From a bacterium (lineage in GTDB: Bacteria; Elusimicrobiota; Elusimicrobia; Elusimicrobiales; UBA9959): DNA of 14,638 nt. This document shows, one piece after another, positions 1 to 6,541 of the stretch (the stretch's first letter is position 1; each line of letters starts with the position of its first letter). Under the pieces are notes generated by a model that searched no databases, was not told where the DNA came from, and saw only the letters and a list, made by a program, of their open reading frames with translations. A program made the translations under genes and the position numbers. The DNA is taken from NCBI GenBank assembly GCA_021812825.1, contig JAKAMO010000069.1:1-14638 (forward strand), written 5' to 3'.

Positions 1-668
1 TAGATGCCTTCCTTAGTGCCGGCATCCACTACCACCTTGCCGAGCGGGTCGAAGCACATCGAATTGCCGGAGTACTCGATCTTGCCTTCCATGCCCACCC
101 GGTCCACGCCTATGCAGTAGGCCTGGTTCTCCACCGCCCTGGCGCGCAGCAGCGTCATCCAGTGTTCCGCGCGGCGCATCGGCCAGGCCGCTATAACCAC
201 GTACACGTCGACGTCCTTGGCCTTGTTCCAGAACAGATAGGGGAAGCGCAGGTCGAAGCAGACGGCCGGCATGACCCGCAGGCCGTCCAGCCTGAAGACC
301 TCCTGCTTCGAACCGGAATTGTAGTGCTTGTCCTCGCCACCGAACGCGTACAGGTGGATCTTGGAATACGTGTTGACCCGGTTGCCCTTGCGGTCGAGCG
401 TGATCAGGTTGTTGTAGCTCTTCTCCACTCCGCCGTAGGAGATATTGATGCCGTTCTCCGCGGCCAGGCCCGAAAAGAACGCGTGGTCCTCGTCGGTGAG
501 CTCGGCCACGGCCGTGTTCATCGTGAAGCCGGAGAGGGTCATCTCGGAGAAGACCAGCCAGTCCATCTCGGAGCGCCGCTTGTAATCCGTAAGCAGGTCC
601 TCGATCCTGGTCTTGTTGGCGTCCTTGTCCTCCCACTTGATGTCGTACTGGCAGAGCGCTACTTTCAT
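1..668 (-). CDS. Nitrilase-superfamily amidohydrolase, YafV/omega-amidase-like (3' end cut by window)
   Basis: A carbon-nitrogen hydrolase of the nitrilase superfamily, which cleaves amides with a Glu-Lys-Cys triad. Reading back from the ATG at 668, all three are visible: E42 in FSEMTLSGF, K103 in YSKIHLY and C137 in AVCFDLRFP. A later stretch, EHWMTLLRARAVENQAY, is typical of the YafV/omega-amidase branch, whose members deamidate 2-oxoacid amides such as alpha-ketoglutaramate. About 222 residues are present; the family usually has about 255-270, so some 35-45 C-terminal residues lie beyond base 1. The start is supported by AAGGAG seven bases upstream. It is the last visible gene of the operon, 20 bases after the molybdopterin subunit, so it probably acts on a product of that pathway. 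The family is secure; omega-amidase specificity is inferred, and no signal peptide is seen. Confidence 0.88.
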   Translation of the reverse strand, partial: MKVALCQYDIKWEDKDANKTRIEDLLTDYKRRSEMDWLVFSEMTLSGFTMNTAVAELTDEDHAFFSGLAAENGINISYGGVEKSYNNLITLDRKGNRVNTYSKIHLYAFGGEDKHYNSGSKQEVFRLDGLRVMPAVCFDLRFPYLFWNKAKDVDVYVVIAAWPMRRAEHWMTLLRARAVENQAYCIGVDRVGMEGKIEYSGNSMCFDPLGKVVVDAGTKEGI

Positions 669-688
669 GTTGTCTCCTTAAGAACCGT

Positions 689-3088
689 TCACTTCTTCCC
701 GGGCCGGGATGCCAGCGCCACTTTCTCCTTAGTGACCGGCATGGATCTCACCCGCACGCCCAGCGCGTCGGCTACCGCGTTGGCTATCAGCGGCGCGCAG
801 GGGATCATCGTGTGCTCGCCGACGCCGCGGGCCCCGAAAGGGCCGTCCGGCTGTGCCACCTCGATGATTATCGGCACCACCTCGTCCGGCATGTCCATGG
901 AGGTAGGGATCTTGTAATCCGAGAAGTTAGGGTTGAGGAGCTTGCCCCTGGCGTCATAGCGCATGTCCTCGTAGAGCACCGTGGCGAAGCCCTGAAGCAG
1001 GCCGCCTACCACCTGGCCCCTGACGAGATCGGGATTGATGGCCTTGCCGCAGTCCACGGCGAGCGCAACCTTCTTTATCTTCATCCTGCCCGTCTCGCGG
1101 TCTATCTCCAGTATGATGCCTGCCGCGCCGGTGGTATAGTGGACGTTCGGGTGGCCGCCCTGGCCGGTCTCGGGGTCGCTGATCGCCGAAGCGAACTCGG
1201 GCATGAACACTCCTGAGCCCATGATCGGCCCGCCCTTGAAGGTATGGTCGTCCGCCTGTATGCCGTTTATGACGAAATCCCTGAACGGCAGGGAGAAGGC
1301 CGGCTTGGTGCGGCACTTCACCTTCTCGTCCTCGAGGTACAGGGTGCTCTTGTCCAGGCAGTGCACGCGCTGCACCAGGTCGAAGATGCGCTCGCGCGCC
1401 TCCAGCGCGGCGCGCTTGACCGCGTTGCCGCAGCCCCACGTCACGTGCGAGCCCACGGTCTGCCACTCGTAAGGGTTACGGTCCGTGTCCGGAGTTTCCA
1501 CGCGTATCTTGGAGACCGGCACGGAAAGCACCTCGGAGGCTATCTGCGCCATAACGGTCAGCAGGCCCTGGCCTATCTCCATGCCGGAGACCAGGAGGTT
1601 GATGCTGCCGTCCTCGTTGAACTTCAGGAAAGCGCTGGAGCTGGCGTTGGGCGGCATCGCCGGGGACTTCCAGAAGCAGACCAGCGACTTGCCTATGGCC
1701 TTCTTCGGGTCCCTGGACTTCTCCTTCCTTCCCCAGCTTATCTCCTGCTCCACTTTCTCGATAGCCTCGTGGATGCCGGTGGGGTTCATATGCGCGCCGT
1801 AGGGAAGGGTATCGCCCTCCTTGATGGCGTTGCTCTTGCGGAACTGCACCGGGTCCACTCCGAGCTTCTCGGCCATGCGGGTGATGTGGGACTCCAGGCC
1901 GAAGAGGAACTCGGAGTAGCCGAAACCGCGGTAGGCTCCGCAGGGGGGAAGGTTGGTATAGGTGCACATCGAGTCCACGCTCAGGTTGTCCACCTTGTAA
2001 GGGCCGCTGGCAGACAGGCCGGCGGCGTTGACGACGTTGGCGCCGTACTCGACGTAGGCGCCCGCGTCCCAGTGCAGCTTGAAGTCGAGGGCGGTTATCT
2101 TGCCGGTCTTCGTGGCGCCCATCTTTATTTTCGCGGTGACGCCGAGGCGCTGGTAGGTGTTGTAGAACTCCTGCGCGCGGCTCCACAGCAGCTTGACCGG
2201 GCGGCCCGGGACCGCTATGGCCAGCGCGGCCGCTATGATCTCCATCGTGACGCCGGCCTTCCCGCCGAAGCCGCCTCCGATGTAGGTGCTGATCACTCGC
2301 ACGTCCTTATGGCCGATGCCGAAGGCCTTCAGCGTCTCGGCGAAGACGTGGCGCTGGGTGAACGGCGACTGGGACGAGGTCCACATCGTCAGGCGGCCGG
2401 AGGCGTCGTACAGGCCGACGGCCGAATGCGGCTCGATAGCGCAGTGGGCGTAGCGCGGGACGTAATAGGTGTCCTCCAGCACGAGATCGGCCTCTTTGAA
2501 TCCCTTCTCCAGGTCTCCCTTGCGGATCTTGCGCCAGTGGGCGATGTTTGTGCCCGGCTTCGGGAAGAACCAGGGCACGTGCTGGTAATCCTTGAGGTCG
2601 GGATGGACGAGGGGGGAGTCCTTCTCCAACGCCTTCACTGCGTCCAGCACGGCCGGCAGCTCCTGGTAGTTCACCTTGACCAGGGCGGCGCCGCGCAGGG
2701 CCACTTTAGGGTCCGTGGCCACCACGGCGGCGACCTGCTCTCCGACGAAGCGCACGACGTCGCTGGCGAAAATGTACCTGTCGTTCATGTACAGGCCGAA
2801 CTTGTGGATGAAATTGCGTCCGGTGACCACCTTGACCACGCCGTCGAGCTTCTCGGCCTCGGAGGTGTCTATGGATTTTATCCTGGCATGGGCGTAAGGG
2901 CTCTCCACGAGCGCCGCATAGAGCAGGCCCGGTCCGAATTCCAGATCGTCCGTGTATTTCGCCGCGCCGCGTATCTTCTCCCAGCCGTCGACGCGCTGTA
3001 CCGATTTGCCGACCACCTCGAGCCCGCCCATCTTTTCGGCGCGGACGCCGTTTTTCCCCGGCTTGCTCTTTACTTTCGGAAGATGCAT
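689..3088 (-). CDS. Xanthine dehydrogenase family protein, molybdopterin-binding (large) subunit
   Basis: The 799-residue catalytic subunit of a three-subunit molybdenum hydroxylase, which inserts water-derived oxygen at an activated carbon or aldehyde. The N-terminal a/b hammerhead domain covers roughly residues 35-150 (YTDDLEF, SPYAHARI, VGEQVAAVVA). The cofactor domain follows, with GGGFGGK at 271-277, GAYRGFG at 384-390, EIGQG at 504-508 and GVGE at 755-758, where E758 matches the catalytic glutamate of the family. The active-site loop AYRGFG is not the AYRCSFR loop of form I aerobic CO dehydrogenase, so a carbon monoxide substrate is unlikely. There is no Tat signal, implying a cytoplasmic enzyme. 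The ATG at 3088 has GGAGGGG just upstream; M20 is the next in-frame alternative. The FAD and 2Fe-2S partners are encoded upstream. No maturation factor (XdhC/CoxI type) is present in the window. The true substrate is unknown. Confidence 0.93.
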   Translation of the reverse strand: MHLPKVKSKPGKNGVRAEKMGGLEVVGKSVQRVDGWEKIRGAAKYTDDLEFGPGLLYAALVESPYAHARIKSIDTSEAEKLDGVVKVVTGRNFIHKFGLYMNDRYIFASDVVRFVGEQVAAVVATDPKVALRGAALVKVNYQELPAVLDAVKALEKDSPLVHPDLKDYQHVPWFFPKPGTNIAHWRKIRKGDLEKGFKEADLVLEDTYYVPRYAHCAIEPHSAVGLYDASGRLTMWTSSQSPFTQRHVFAETLKAFGIGHKDVRVISTYIGGGFGGKAGVTMEIIAAALAIAVPGRPVKLLWSRAQEFYNTYQRLGVTAKIKMGATKTGKITALDFKLHWDAGAYVEYGANVVNAAGLSASGPYKVDNLSVDSMCTYTNLPPCGAYRGFGYSEFLFGLESHITRMAEKLGVDPVQFRKSNAIKEGDTLPYGAHMNPTGIHEAIEKVEQEISWGRKEKSRDPKKAIGKSLVCFWKSPAMPPNASSSAFLKFNEDGSINLLVSGMEIGQGLLTVMAQIASEVLSVPVSKIRVETPDTDRNPYEWQTVGSHVTWGCGNAVKRAALEARERIFDLVQRVHCLDKSTLYLEDEKVKCRTKPAFSLPFRDFVINGIQADDHTFKGGPIMGSGVFMPEFASAISDPETGQGGHPNVHYTTGAAGIILEIDRETGRMKIKKVALAVDCGKAINPDLVRGQVVGGLLQGFATVLYEDMRYDARGKLLNPNFSDYKIPTSMDMPDEVVPIIIEVAQPDGPFGARGVGEHTMIPCAPLIANAVADALGVRVRSMPVTKEKVALASRPGKK

Positions 3089-3110
3089 ATCCCCTCCAGA
3101 TATCTGCGCG

Positions 3111-3548
3111 CTATTTGGAACGTTTCCGGTACGCGTCCGGAGCCTGCGGCGCGGGTGCGCAGTTGGTCATGGTGAAGTTTACCGGCGAAGGCACCCTCTG
3201 GTTCCCCTGGCCGTAAAATCCGCCCTGCACGCACTGCCCGGCAGCCACGGGCAGCGCCTCTATCTTCACGGGATCCAGCGTCATCATCCCAGGCTGGCCG
3301 CGCCAAAGCCTGCGGACGCGGTAGCGAAGCGGGGCGTAGCCGGCAAAACCGTCGTTCACCTGGATGCGCGCGCCCGGAGGCTCGGACGCGACGTCAACGG
3401 TCTCGTCTACGTACGGGGCGCTCTCCTGAGGCTGGGACATAAAAGGAAGGGGCTTCTTCGCGGCCGGGGAGGCGCCGTACCTCCCCGGCTGGGGCATGGC
3501 GCAGGCGGAAAGGCACAGAAGCGAGAAAAGGGACAGGGCCGTTCTCAT
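3111..3548 (-). CDS. Small secreted lipoprotein with PEGA-like motif, hypothetical
   Basis: A 145-residue protein with a lipoprotein signal peptide: M-R start, hydrophobic core LSLFSLLCL and a lipobox LSAC with C16 as the lipidated cysteine. After a Pro/Ala-rich spacer (about 17-50), residues 51-75 read VDVASEPPGARIQVNDGF and onward, resembling the strand motif of PEGA surface domains. C106 and C130 could form a disulfide after export. I do not recognise the family further. It begins one base after the stop of the 2Fe-2S subunit, with AGGGG upstream inside that gene, and ends 22 bases before the large-subunit start, so it should be co-translated with them. An exported lipoprotein cannot join the cytoplasmic hydroxylase directly. 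It might help bind or import the substrate or anchor something at the envelope, but this is inference. Confidence 0.8.
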   Translation of the reverse strand: MRTALSLFSLLCLSACAMPQPGRYGASPAAKKPLPFMSQPQESAPYVDETVDVASEPPGARIQVNDGFAGYAPLRYRVRRLWRGQPGMMTLDPVKIEALPVAAGQCVQGGFYGQGNQRVPSPVNFTMTNCAPAPQAPDAYRKRSK

Positions 3549-3549
3549 A

Positions 3550-4017
3550 TCAGCGCCCCTTGGCCGTCTCAGCTATGGCCCTGACTATCGGCTCGTAGCC
3601 GGTGCAGCGGCAGAGATTCCCGGCGATGGCCTCTTTTATGTCGTGCTCCGAGGCGGCCGGGTTCTTTTCCAGCAGCTCGGTGGCTGAAAGGATGACGCCG
3701 GGCGCGCAGAAGCCGCACTGGAACGCGTTCCTCTCATGGAACTTCTTCTGCAGTTTCTGGGTCCACTTGCGGTTATTGGCGCCTTCCAGCGTCACTATCT
3801 GCGCGCCGTCGGCCTCCACGGCAAGGGCCAGGCAGGAGCGCACGGTACGGCCGTTCATCAGCACCGTGCAGGTGCCGCAGTCGCCGCGGTCGCAGCCGAC
3901 CTTAGGGCTCTTTATCCCCAGCCTTCCGCGCAGAACGTCCAGCAGCACGTCGTTGGGGTCCACCGTGACGGCGACCGCCTCGCCGTTGAGTTCGAACTTT
4001 ATATCGTGGCTTTTCAT
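3550..4017 (-). CDS. (2Fe-2S)-binding small subunit of molybdenum hydroxylase (CoxS/XdhC-like)
   Basis: The 155-residue electron-transfer subunit carrying two 2Fe-2S clusters, a normal size for CoxS/NdhS/HcrC-type proteins. The plant-type ferredoxin cluster is bound by C42, C47 and C50 (CDRGDCGTC) plus C62 in VRSCLAL. The second, helical-bundle cluster uses C101 and C104 (QCGFCAPG) and C136 and C138 (NLCRCTGYEP). All eight ligands are present, so it looks functional. Electrons would pass from the molybdenum site through these clusters to the FAD subunit. The start at 4017 follows the FAD subunit stop by 12 bases with GGAGAT upstream. Its stop is one base from the lipoprotein start. Family assignment is secure; the acceptor and substrate are not known. 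Confidence 0.95.
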   Translation of the reverse strand: MKSHDIKFELNGEAVAVTVDPNDVLLDVLRGRLGIKSPKVGCDRGDCGTCTVLMNGRTVRSCLALAVEADGAQIVTLEGANNRKWTQKLQKKFHERNAFQCGFCAPGVILSATELLEKNPAASEHDIKEAIAGNLCRCTGYEPIVRAIAETAKGR

Positions 4018-4029
4018 CGGGATCTCCGT

Positions 4030-4923
4030 TCAGCAGATGCTGCCGGCGCCGTACTTCGGGCCCTTGCCGAAAAGGCGGGAAACCGCCGCCTGCAGAGCGC
4101 GCTCCAGCATCACCTGCGCCATGTGCAGGCGGTATTCCTTCGAGGAGCGTATATCGCTGATGGGCGAGAGTTCGCCCAGCAGCGCCTCCTTGGCCTTCTC
4201 CAGCACCTTCGGGCCGAGCTTACTGCCGTTCAGTACGGCCTCGGTCTTAGGACAGCGTCCTGGAACGGGGCCAAGCGCGCAGGCCGCGACCCGGTAGGTA
4301 GTATCGGAGAGGACGAGGGCCGCTATCCCGCCCTGGGCGAGGTCCTCTCCCTCGTAGCGGGAAAGCTTCATGTAGCTTCCGCCGTGCTTCAGCACGGGGA
4401 CAGGGAGCTCTATCGCGGTCAACAGTTCTTCGGGCTGCAGCGCGGTGCGCTTCGGGCCGGTGAACCAGTCCGCCAGCGGGATCCGGCGCTCGCCCTTGAG
4501 GCTGCGGACCAGCACCTCGGCTTCGTACAGGGCCAGGGCCGGGGCCGAATCGGCGGAAGGGACGGCGGAGCAGATATTCCCAGCGACGGTAGCCCTGTTG
4601 CGTACTCCGGCGGAAGCCACGGTCAGAGCGGCCTCCCAGAGCACAGGGAACCGCTCCTTCACCTGCGCGGACTCGATGATGTCCGTGAACGTCGCCAGAG
4701 CGCCGATGCGCAGCGTGCGGGCGCTGAGCGAAAGACCGCCGAGCTCCGGCAGGGACTTCACGTCGACCACCACCTCCGGCCTGACCAGCCCTTCCTTTAG
4801 GTGGACGACAAGATCGGTCCCTCCGGCCAGAGCCCTGGCCTTCTCCTTGTAAAGCGAAAAGACATGGAGAGCCTCCTCCATGTCCTTAGGTCTGACGTAC
4901 TCGAATTCTGCGGTTATAGGCAT
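4030..4923 (-). CDS. FAD-binding middle subunit of molybdenum hydroxylase (CoxM-like)
   Basis: A 297-residue flavoprotein subunit of the vanillyl-alcohol-oxidase fold, the usual length for CoxM/NdhF-type subunits. FAD pyrophosphate-binding motifs are visible: AGGTDL at 33-38 and ATVAGNI at 111-117. The CO-dehydrogenase flavoprotein C-terminal domain follows from about residue 180 (KLSRYEGEDLAQGGIAAL). It takes electrons from the 2Fe-2S subunit and delivers them to an acceptor such as NAD+, ferredoxin or a quinone; the sequence does not say which. The ATG at 4923 has GGAGGAG a few bases upstream, right after a GC-rich hairpin that separates it from the cyclase gene. The gene order M-S-(lipoprotein)-L is the familiar cox/xdh order with one insertion. 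Confidence 0.93.
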   Translation of the reverse strand: MPITAEFEYVRPKDMEEALHVFSLYKEKARALAGGTDLVVHLKEGLVRPEVVVDVKSLPELGGLSLSARTLRIGALATFTDIIESAQVKERFPVLWEAALTVASAGVRNRATVAGNICSAVPSADSAPALALYEAEVLVRSLKGERRIPLADWFTGPKRTALQPEELLTAIELPVPVLKHGGSYMKLSRYEGEDLAQGGIAALVLSDTTYRVAACALGPVPGRCPKTEAVLNGSKLGPKVLEKAKEALLGELSPISDIRSSKEYRLHMAQVMLERALQAAVSRLFGKGPKYGAGSIC

Positions 4924-4944
4924 ATCTCCTCCGGCCTCGCCGGC

Positions 4945-4969
4945 GGGCCGGCCGATAATCGGCCGGCCC
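4945..4969 (-). other. Perfect 11-bp GC-rich hairpin between cyclase and FAD-subunit genes
   Basis: Bases 4945-4955 and 4959-4969 are exact inverted copies, with a three-base loop at 4956-4958. It lies 9 bases after the cyclase stop and 21 bases before the FAD subunit start. On the transcribed minus strand no T-run follows, so it does not look like a simple rho-independent terminator. A further GGCCGG copy at 4931-4936 abuts the ribosome-binding site and could pair alternatively with the stem. It may stabilise mRNA ends or modulate expression of the hydroxylase relative to the cyclase. The structure is seen directly; its role is inferred. Confidence 0.6.
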
Positions 4970-4978
4970 TTGGCGGTC

Positions 4979-5791
4979 TCAGGCGGTCCAGGCCACTACG
5001 CGGCCCATCGACGACTCCAGCTCCATGCCCTTCAAGGGGAAGAAGCCGAGCCAGCAGCGCTTGTTCGAGAGCTTGTCTATCTCGCCGCCGAGGTTCTCGG
5101 CGTGCACGAGGCGCTTCGGGAACAGCTTCAGGTGCATCACCTGATAGTACTCCTCGGTCGGGAACATGTCGTCCCACTTCTGGCCGTACGTTGCCACCAG
5201 CTTGTTCTCGGCCTCGATGAACAGCTTCGGGTGCCAGTTGCGGATGATCGTGTTCATCGGGTGGTCGGCGGAGCCGCAGTCCACGCCTATCCACTTGAAC
5301 TTCATGTCCAGCGCCCATTTATGGAAGCGCGGCCCCGGTCCGGGATGCTTGCAGAAGTAACGCACCTCGTCGGAGTTCTTCTCGTACCAGGCGTACTTGT
5401 GGTAGCCGGTGTTGATGATAAGGATGTCGCCCTTGCGGATATCGGCGCGCTTCATCAGCGTCTCGGGCTCGTAGAGGCCGTAGTCCCCTACGTCCTTGGA
5501 GATGTCGACCACTACGGCGGGGCCGGTCCACTCGCGCATCGGCACCTGCCCTATCGTGCGGCCGGCGCCGAAAAAGTGTATCTCTCCGTCCATATGCGTG
5601 CCGACATGGTTGGAGGTCTTTATTATCTGGCCGTTGGCGCCCTGGCCCATGTGCGCTCCGGCTATCCGCTTGAAGTACTGTACCTGCAGCGGCATGTAGC
5701 TGGGCCACGGGGGGGTATGCACGCTGAGCGGCTGCGTCAGGTCGTACATTTTGGCCTTATCTAGGAATTTTATAAAGTCGTTGGGTTTCAT
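4979..5791 (-). CDS. Cyclase family / kynurenine-formamidase-like metal-dependent hydrolase
   Basis: A 270-residue member of the COG1878/cyclase family, which includes kynurenine formamidase (KynB) and isatin hydrolase. These use divalent metal to hydrolyse amides, including cyclic ones. The signature HxGTHxDxxxH is present as NHVGTHMDGEIHFF, with likely metal ligands H62, H66 and D68 and the adjacent H72. A late HAENLGGEID stretch matches the family's conserved C-terminal loop. The reading frame runs upstream to a GTG at 5890, but the start at 5791 is chosen because AGGAG lies five bases before it and the predicted promoter starts transcription near 5889. It is the first gene of the operon, directly upstream of the molybdenum hydroxylase subunits, and probably opens or deformylates a product of that enzyme. 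The family is secure; the substrate is unknown. Confidence 0.88.
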   Translation of the reverse strand: MKPNDFIKFLDKAKMYDLTQPLSVHTPPWPSYMPLQVQYFKRIAGAHMGQGANGQIIKTSNHVGTHMDGEIHFFGAGRTIGQVPMREWTGPAVVVDISKDVGDYGLYEPETLMKRADIRKGDILIINTGYHKYAWYEKNSDEVRYFCKHPGPGPRFHKWALDMKFKWIGVDCGSADHPMNTIIRNWHPKLFIEAENKLVATYGQKWDDMFPTEEYYQVMHLKLFPKRLVHAENLGGEIDKLSNKRCWLGFFPLKGMELESSMGRVVAWTA

Positions 5792-5796
5792 CGCAT

Positions 5797-5801
5797 CTCC
5801 T
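5797..5801 (-). promoter_or_regulatory. Ribosome-binding site fixing the cyclase start
   Basis: AGGAG on the minus strand, five bases before the ATG at 5791. It supports the 270-residue reading of the cyclase over the 303-residue extension, whose extra N-terminal residues (Arg-rich, unlike the family) have no comparable site. Confidence 0.7.
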
Positions 5802-5820
5802 GTCGCCTGCGCTTGGACTT

Positions 5821-5857
5821 GCCGGAAAACACCCGGCGTCCGCCGTTTTTCCCGGCG
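5821..5857 (-). promoter_or_regulatory. Two tandem small hairpins in the cyclase operon leader
   Basis: On the minus strand, CGCCG/CGGCG (5853-5857 with 5841-5845, seven-base A-rich loop) is followed by GCCGG/CCGGC (5833-5837 with 5821-5825, U-rich loop, extendable by one G-U pair). They lie in the roughly 98-base leader between the candidate transcription start and the cyclase ATG. Stems are only five to six pairs and no known riboswitch class is recognised. They could be a protein-binding or attenuating leader, or chance in GC-rich DNA. Confidence 0.3.
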
Positions 5858-5895
5858 AGCCGCGCAGAAACTCCAGGTGCCTTCCCTCACTTAGG

Positions 5896-5924
5896 ATTCT
5901 AACAAATGCAGGGGGGCAAATAAA
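5896..5924 (-). promoter_or_regulatory. Candidate extended -10 promoter for the cyclase-hydroxylase operon
   Basis: The minus strand reads TGTTAGAAT at 5904-5896: an extended -10 (TGn) with TAGAAT matching five of six consensus bases. Seventeen bases upstream is TTTATT (5924-5919), a weak -35 with three matches. The site lies in the only sizeable gap between the two operons, downstream of the PAS gene and about 105 bases before the cyclase ATG. Transcription would begin near 5889. Confidence 0.45.
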
Positions 5925-5949
5925 GGCGGGAAGATGGGCCGGCGCAGAG

Positions 5950-6540
5950 TCAGCCGGCGGTCTTGGGATAAAGACTCCGGGCGCAGTCCGGGCACAAACC
6001 GTGGGAGAGGTTAACGTCAGGCGAGGCTTGCTTGATGTAGACTTCCACGCGCTCCCAGACGCCGTCGGACGAGCGGATACGCTTGCATGAGGAGCAGATG
6101 GGGAGCAGGGAGCGCATCTCCACCAGTTCGGAGATGTCCTCCAGCACTACTATGGCGTAAAGTCTGTCCCCATAGGAAAAAGGCGAGGCAGATATCAGAA
6201 CCGAGACGCCACGCGCGATGCCGGCATGCTTGACAGTGATGTCGAGGCGGCGCCGTTTGACGCTGGTACCGGCAAGCGCCTCGCTCACCGAGCCCCGGAT
6301 GACGCAGTCGGCGCAGGAAGGGCCGCTGCCGCATCCTTCTGAGACATCGTCGGAGTGGATGCAGTGCATCAGCTCCCCGGCGCGGGTCCCGTACAGTCTG
6401 CCGTCCTCTCCGGCCAGCAGTTCCGCCGCGGCCTTGTTGCGGAAGAAGACGCGGGCGTCGTCGTCCATCACCATCACGATGGACGGCACCGCGTCCAAGG
6501 CGTGGCGCATGAACGCCGCGGTGCCGGAAAGATCCGCCAC
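5950..6540 (-). CDS. PAS-domain sensor-like protein with two Cys4 clusters
   Basis: A 196-residue cytoplasmic protein. Residues 10-140 form a PAS fold (LDAVPSIVMVMDDDARV near the start, SPFSYGDRLYAIVVLEDISEL at its end). Within it are C60, C70, C76 and C79 (HCIH, EGCGSGPSCADC), a pattern seen in PAS domains of some histidine kinases. The C-terminal part has CSSC (C149, C152), then VWERVEVYI, then CPDC (C183, C186) close to the end, a tail known from many PAS and response-regulator proteins and probably a zinc or iron-sulfur site. There is no kinase, cyclase or DNA-binding domain, so the output is unclear. The GTG start lies one base after the proS stop, so it is likely translationally coupled; M11 is an alternative start. 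A redox or metal-sensing role is inferred only. Confidence 0.8.
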   Translation of the reverse strand: MADLSGTAAFMRHALDAVPSIVMVMDDDARVFFRNKAAAELLAGEDGRLYGTRAGELMHCIHSDDVSEGCGSGPSCADCVIRGSVSEALAGTSVKRRRLDITVKHAGIARGVSVLISASPFSYGDRLYAIVVLEDISELVEMRSLLPICSSCKRIRSSDGVWERVEVYIKQASPDVNLSHGLCPDCARSLYPKTAG

Positions 6541-6541
6541 T

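Noticed and set aside
1244..3175. Plus-strand open frame of 643 codons opposite the molybdopterin subunit
   Set aside because: It is antisense to a gene with clear family motifs, its translation shows no recognisable motif, and long shadow frames are expected opposite GC-rich genes.
3736..4800. Plus-strand open frame of 354 codons opposite the FAD and iron-sulfur subunits
   Set aside because: It spans two well-supported genes on the other strand and has no motif or ribosome-binding site.
689..4923. Annotation of the three subunits as aerobic carbon-monoxide dehydrogenase
   Set aside because: The large subunit lacks the AYRCSFR active-site loop of form I CoxL.
5792..5890. N-terminal extension of the cyclase to the GTG at 5890
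   Set aside because: The start would coincide with the predicted transcription start, lacks a ribosome-binding site, and adds residues not typical of the family.
5938..5958. Possible terminator at the end of the PAS gene (GCCGGC repeated around a nine-base loop)
   Set aside because: Only six pairs, overlaps the stop codon, and is not followed by a T-run; GCCGGC is self-complementary and common in this GC-rich DNA.
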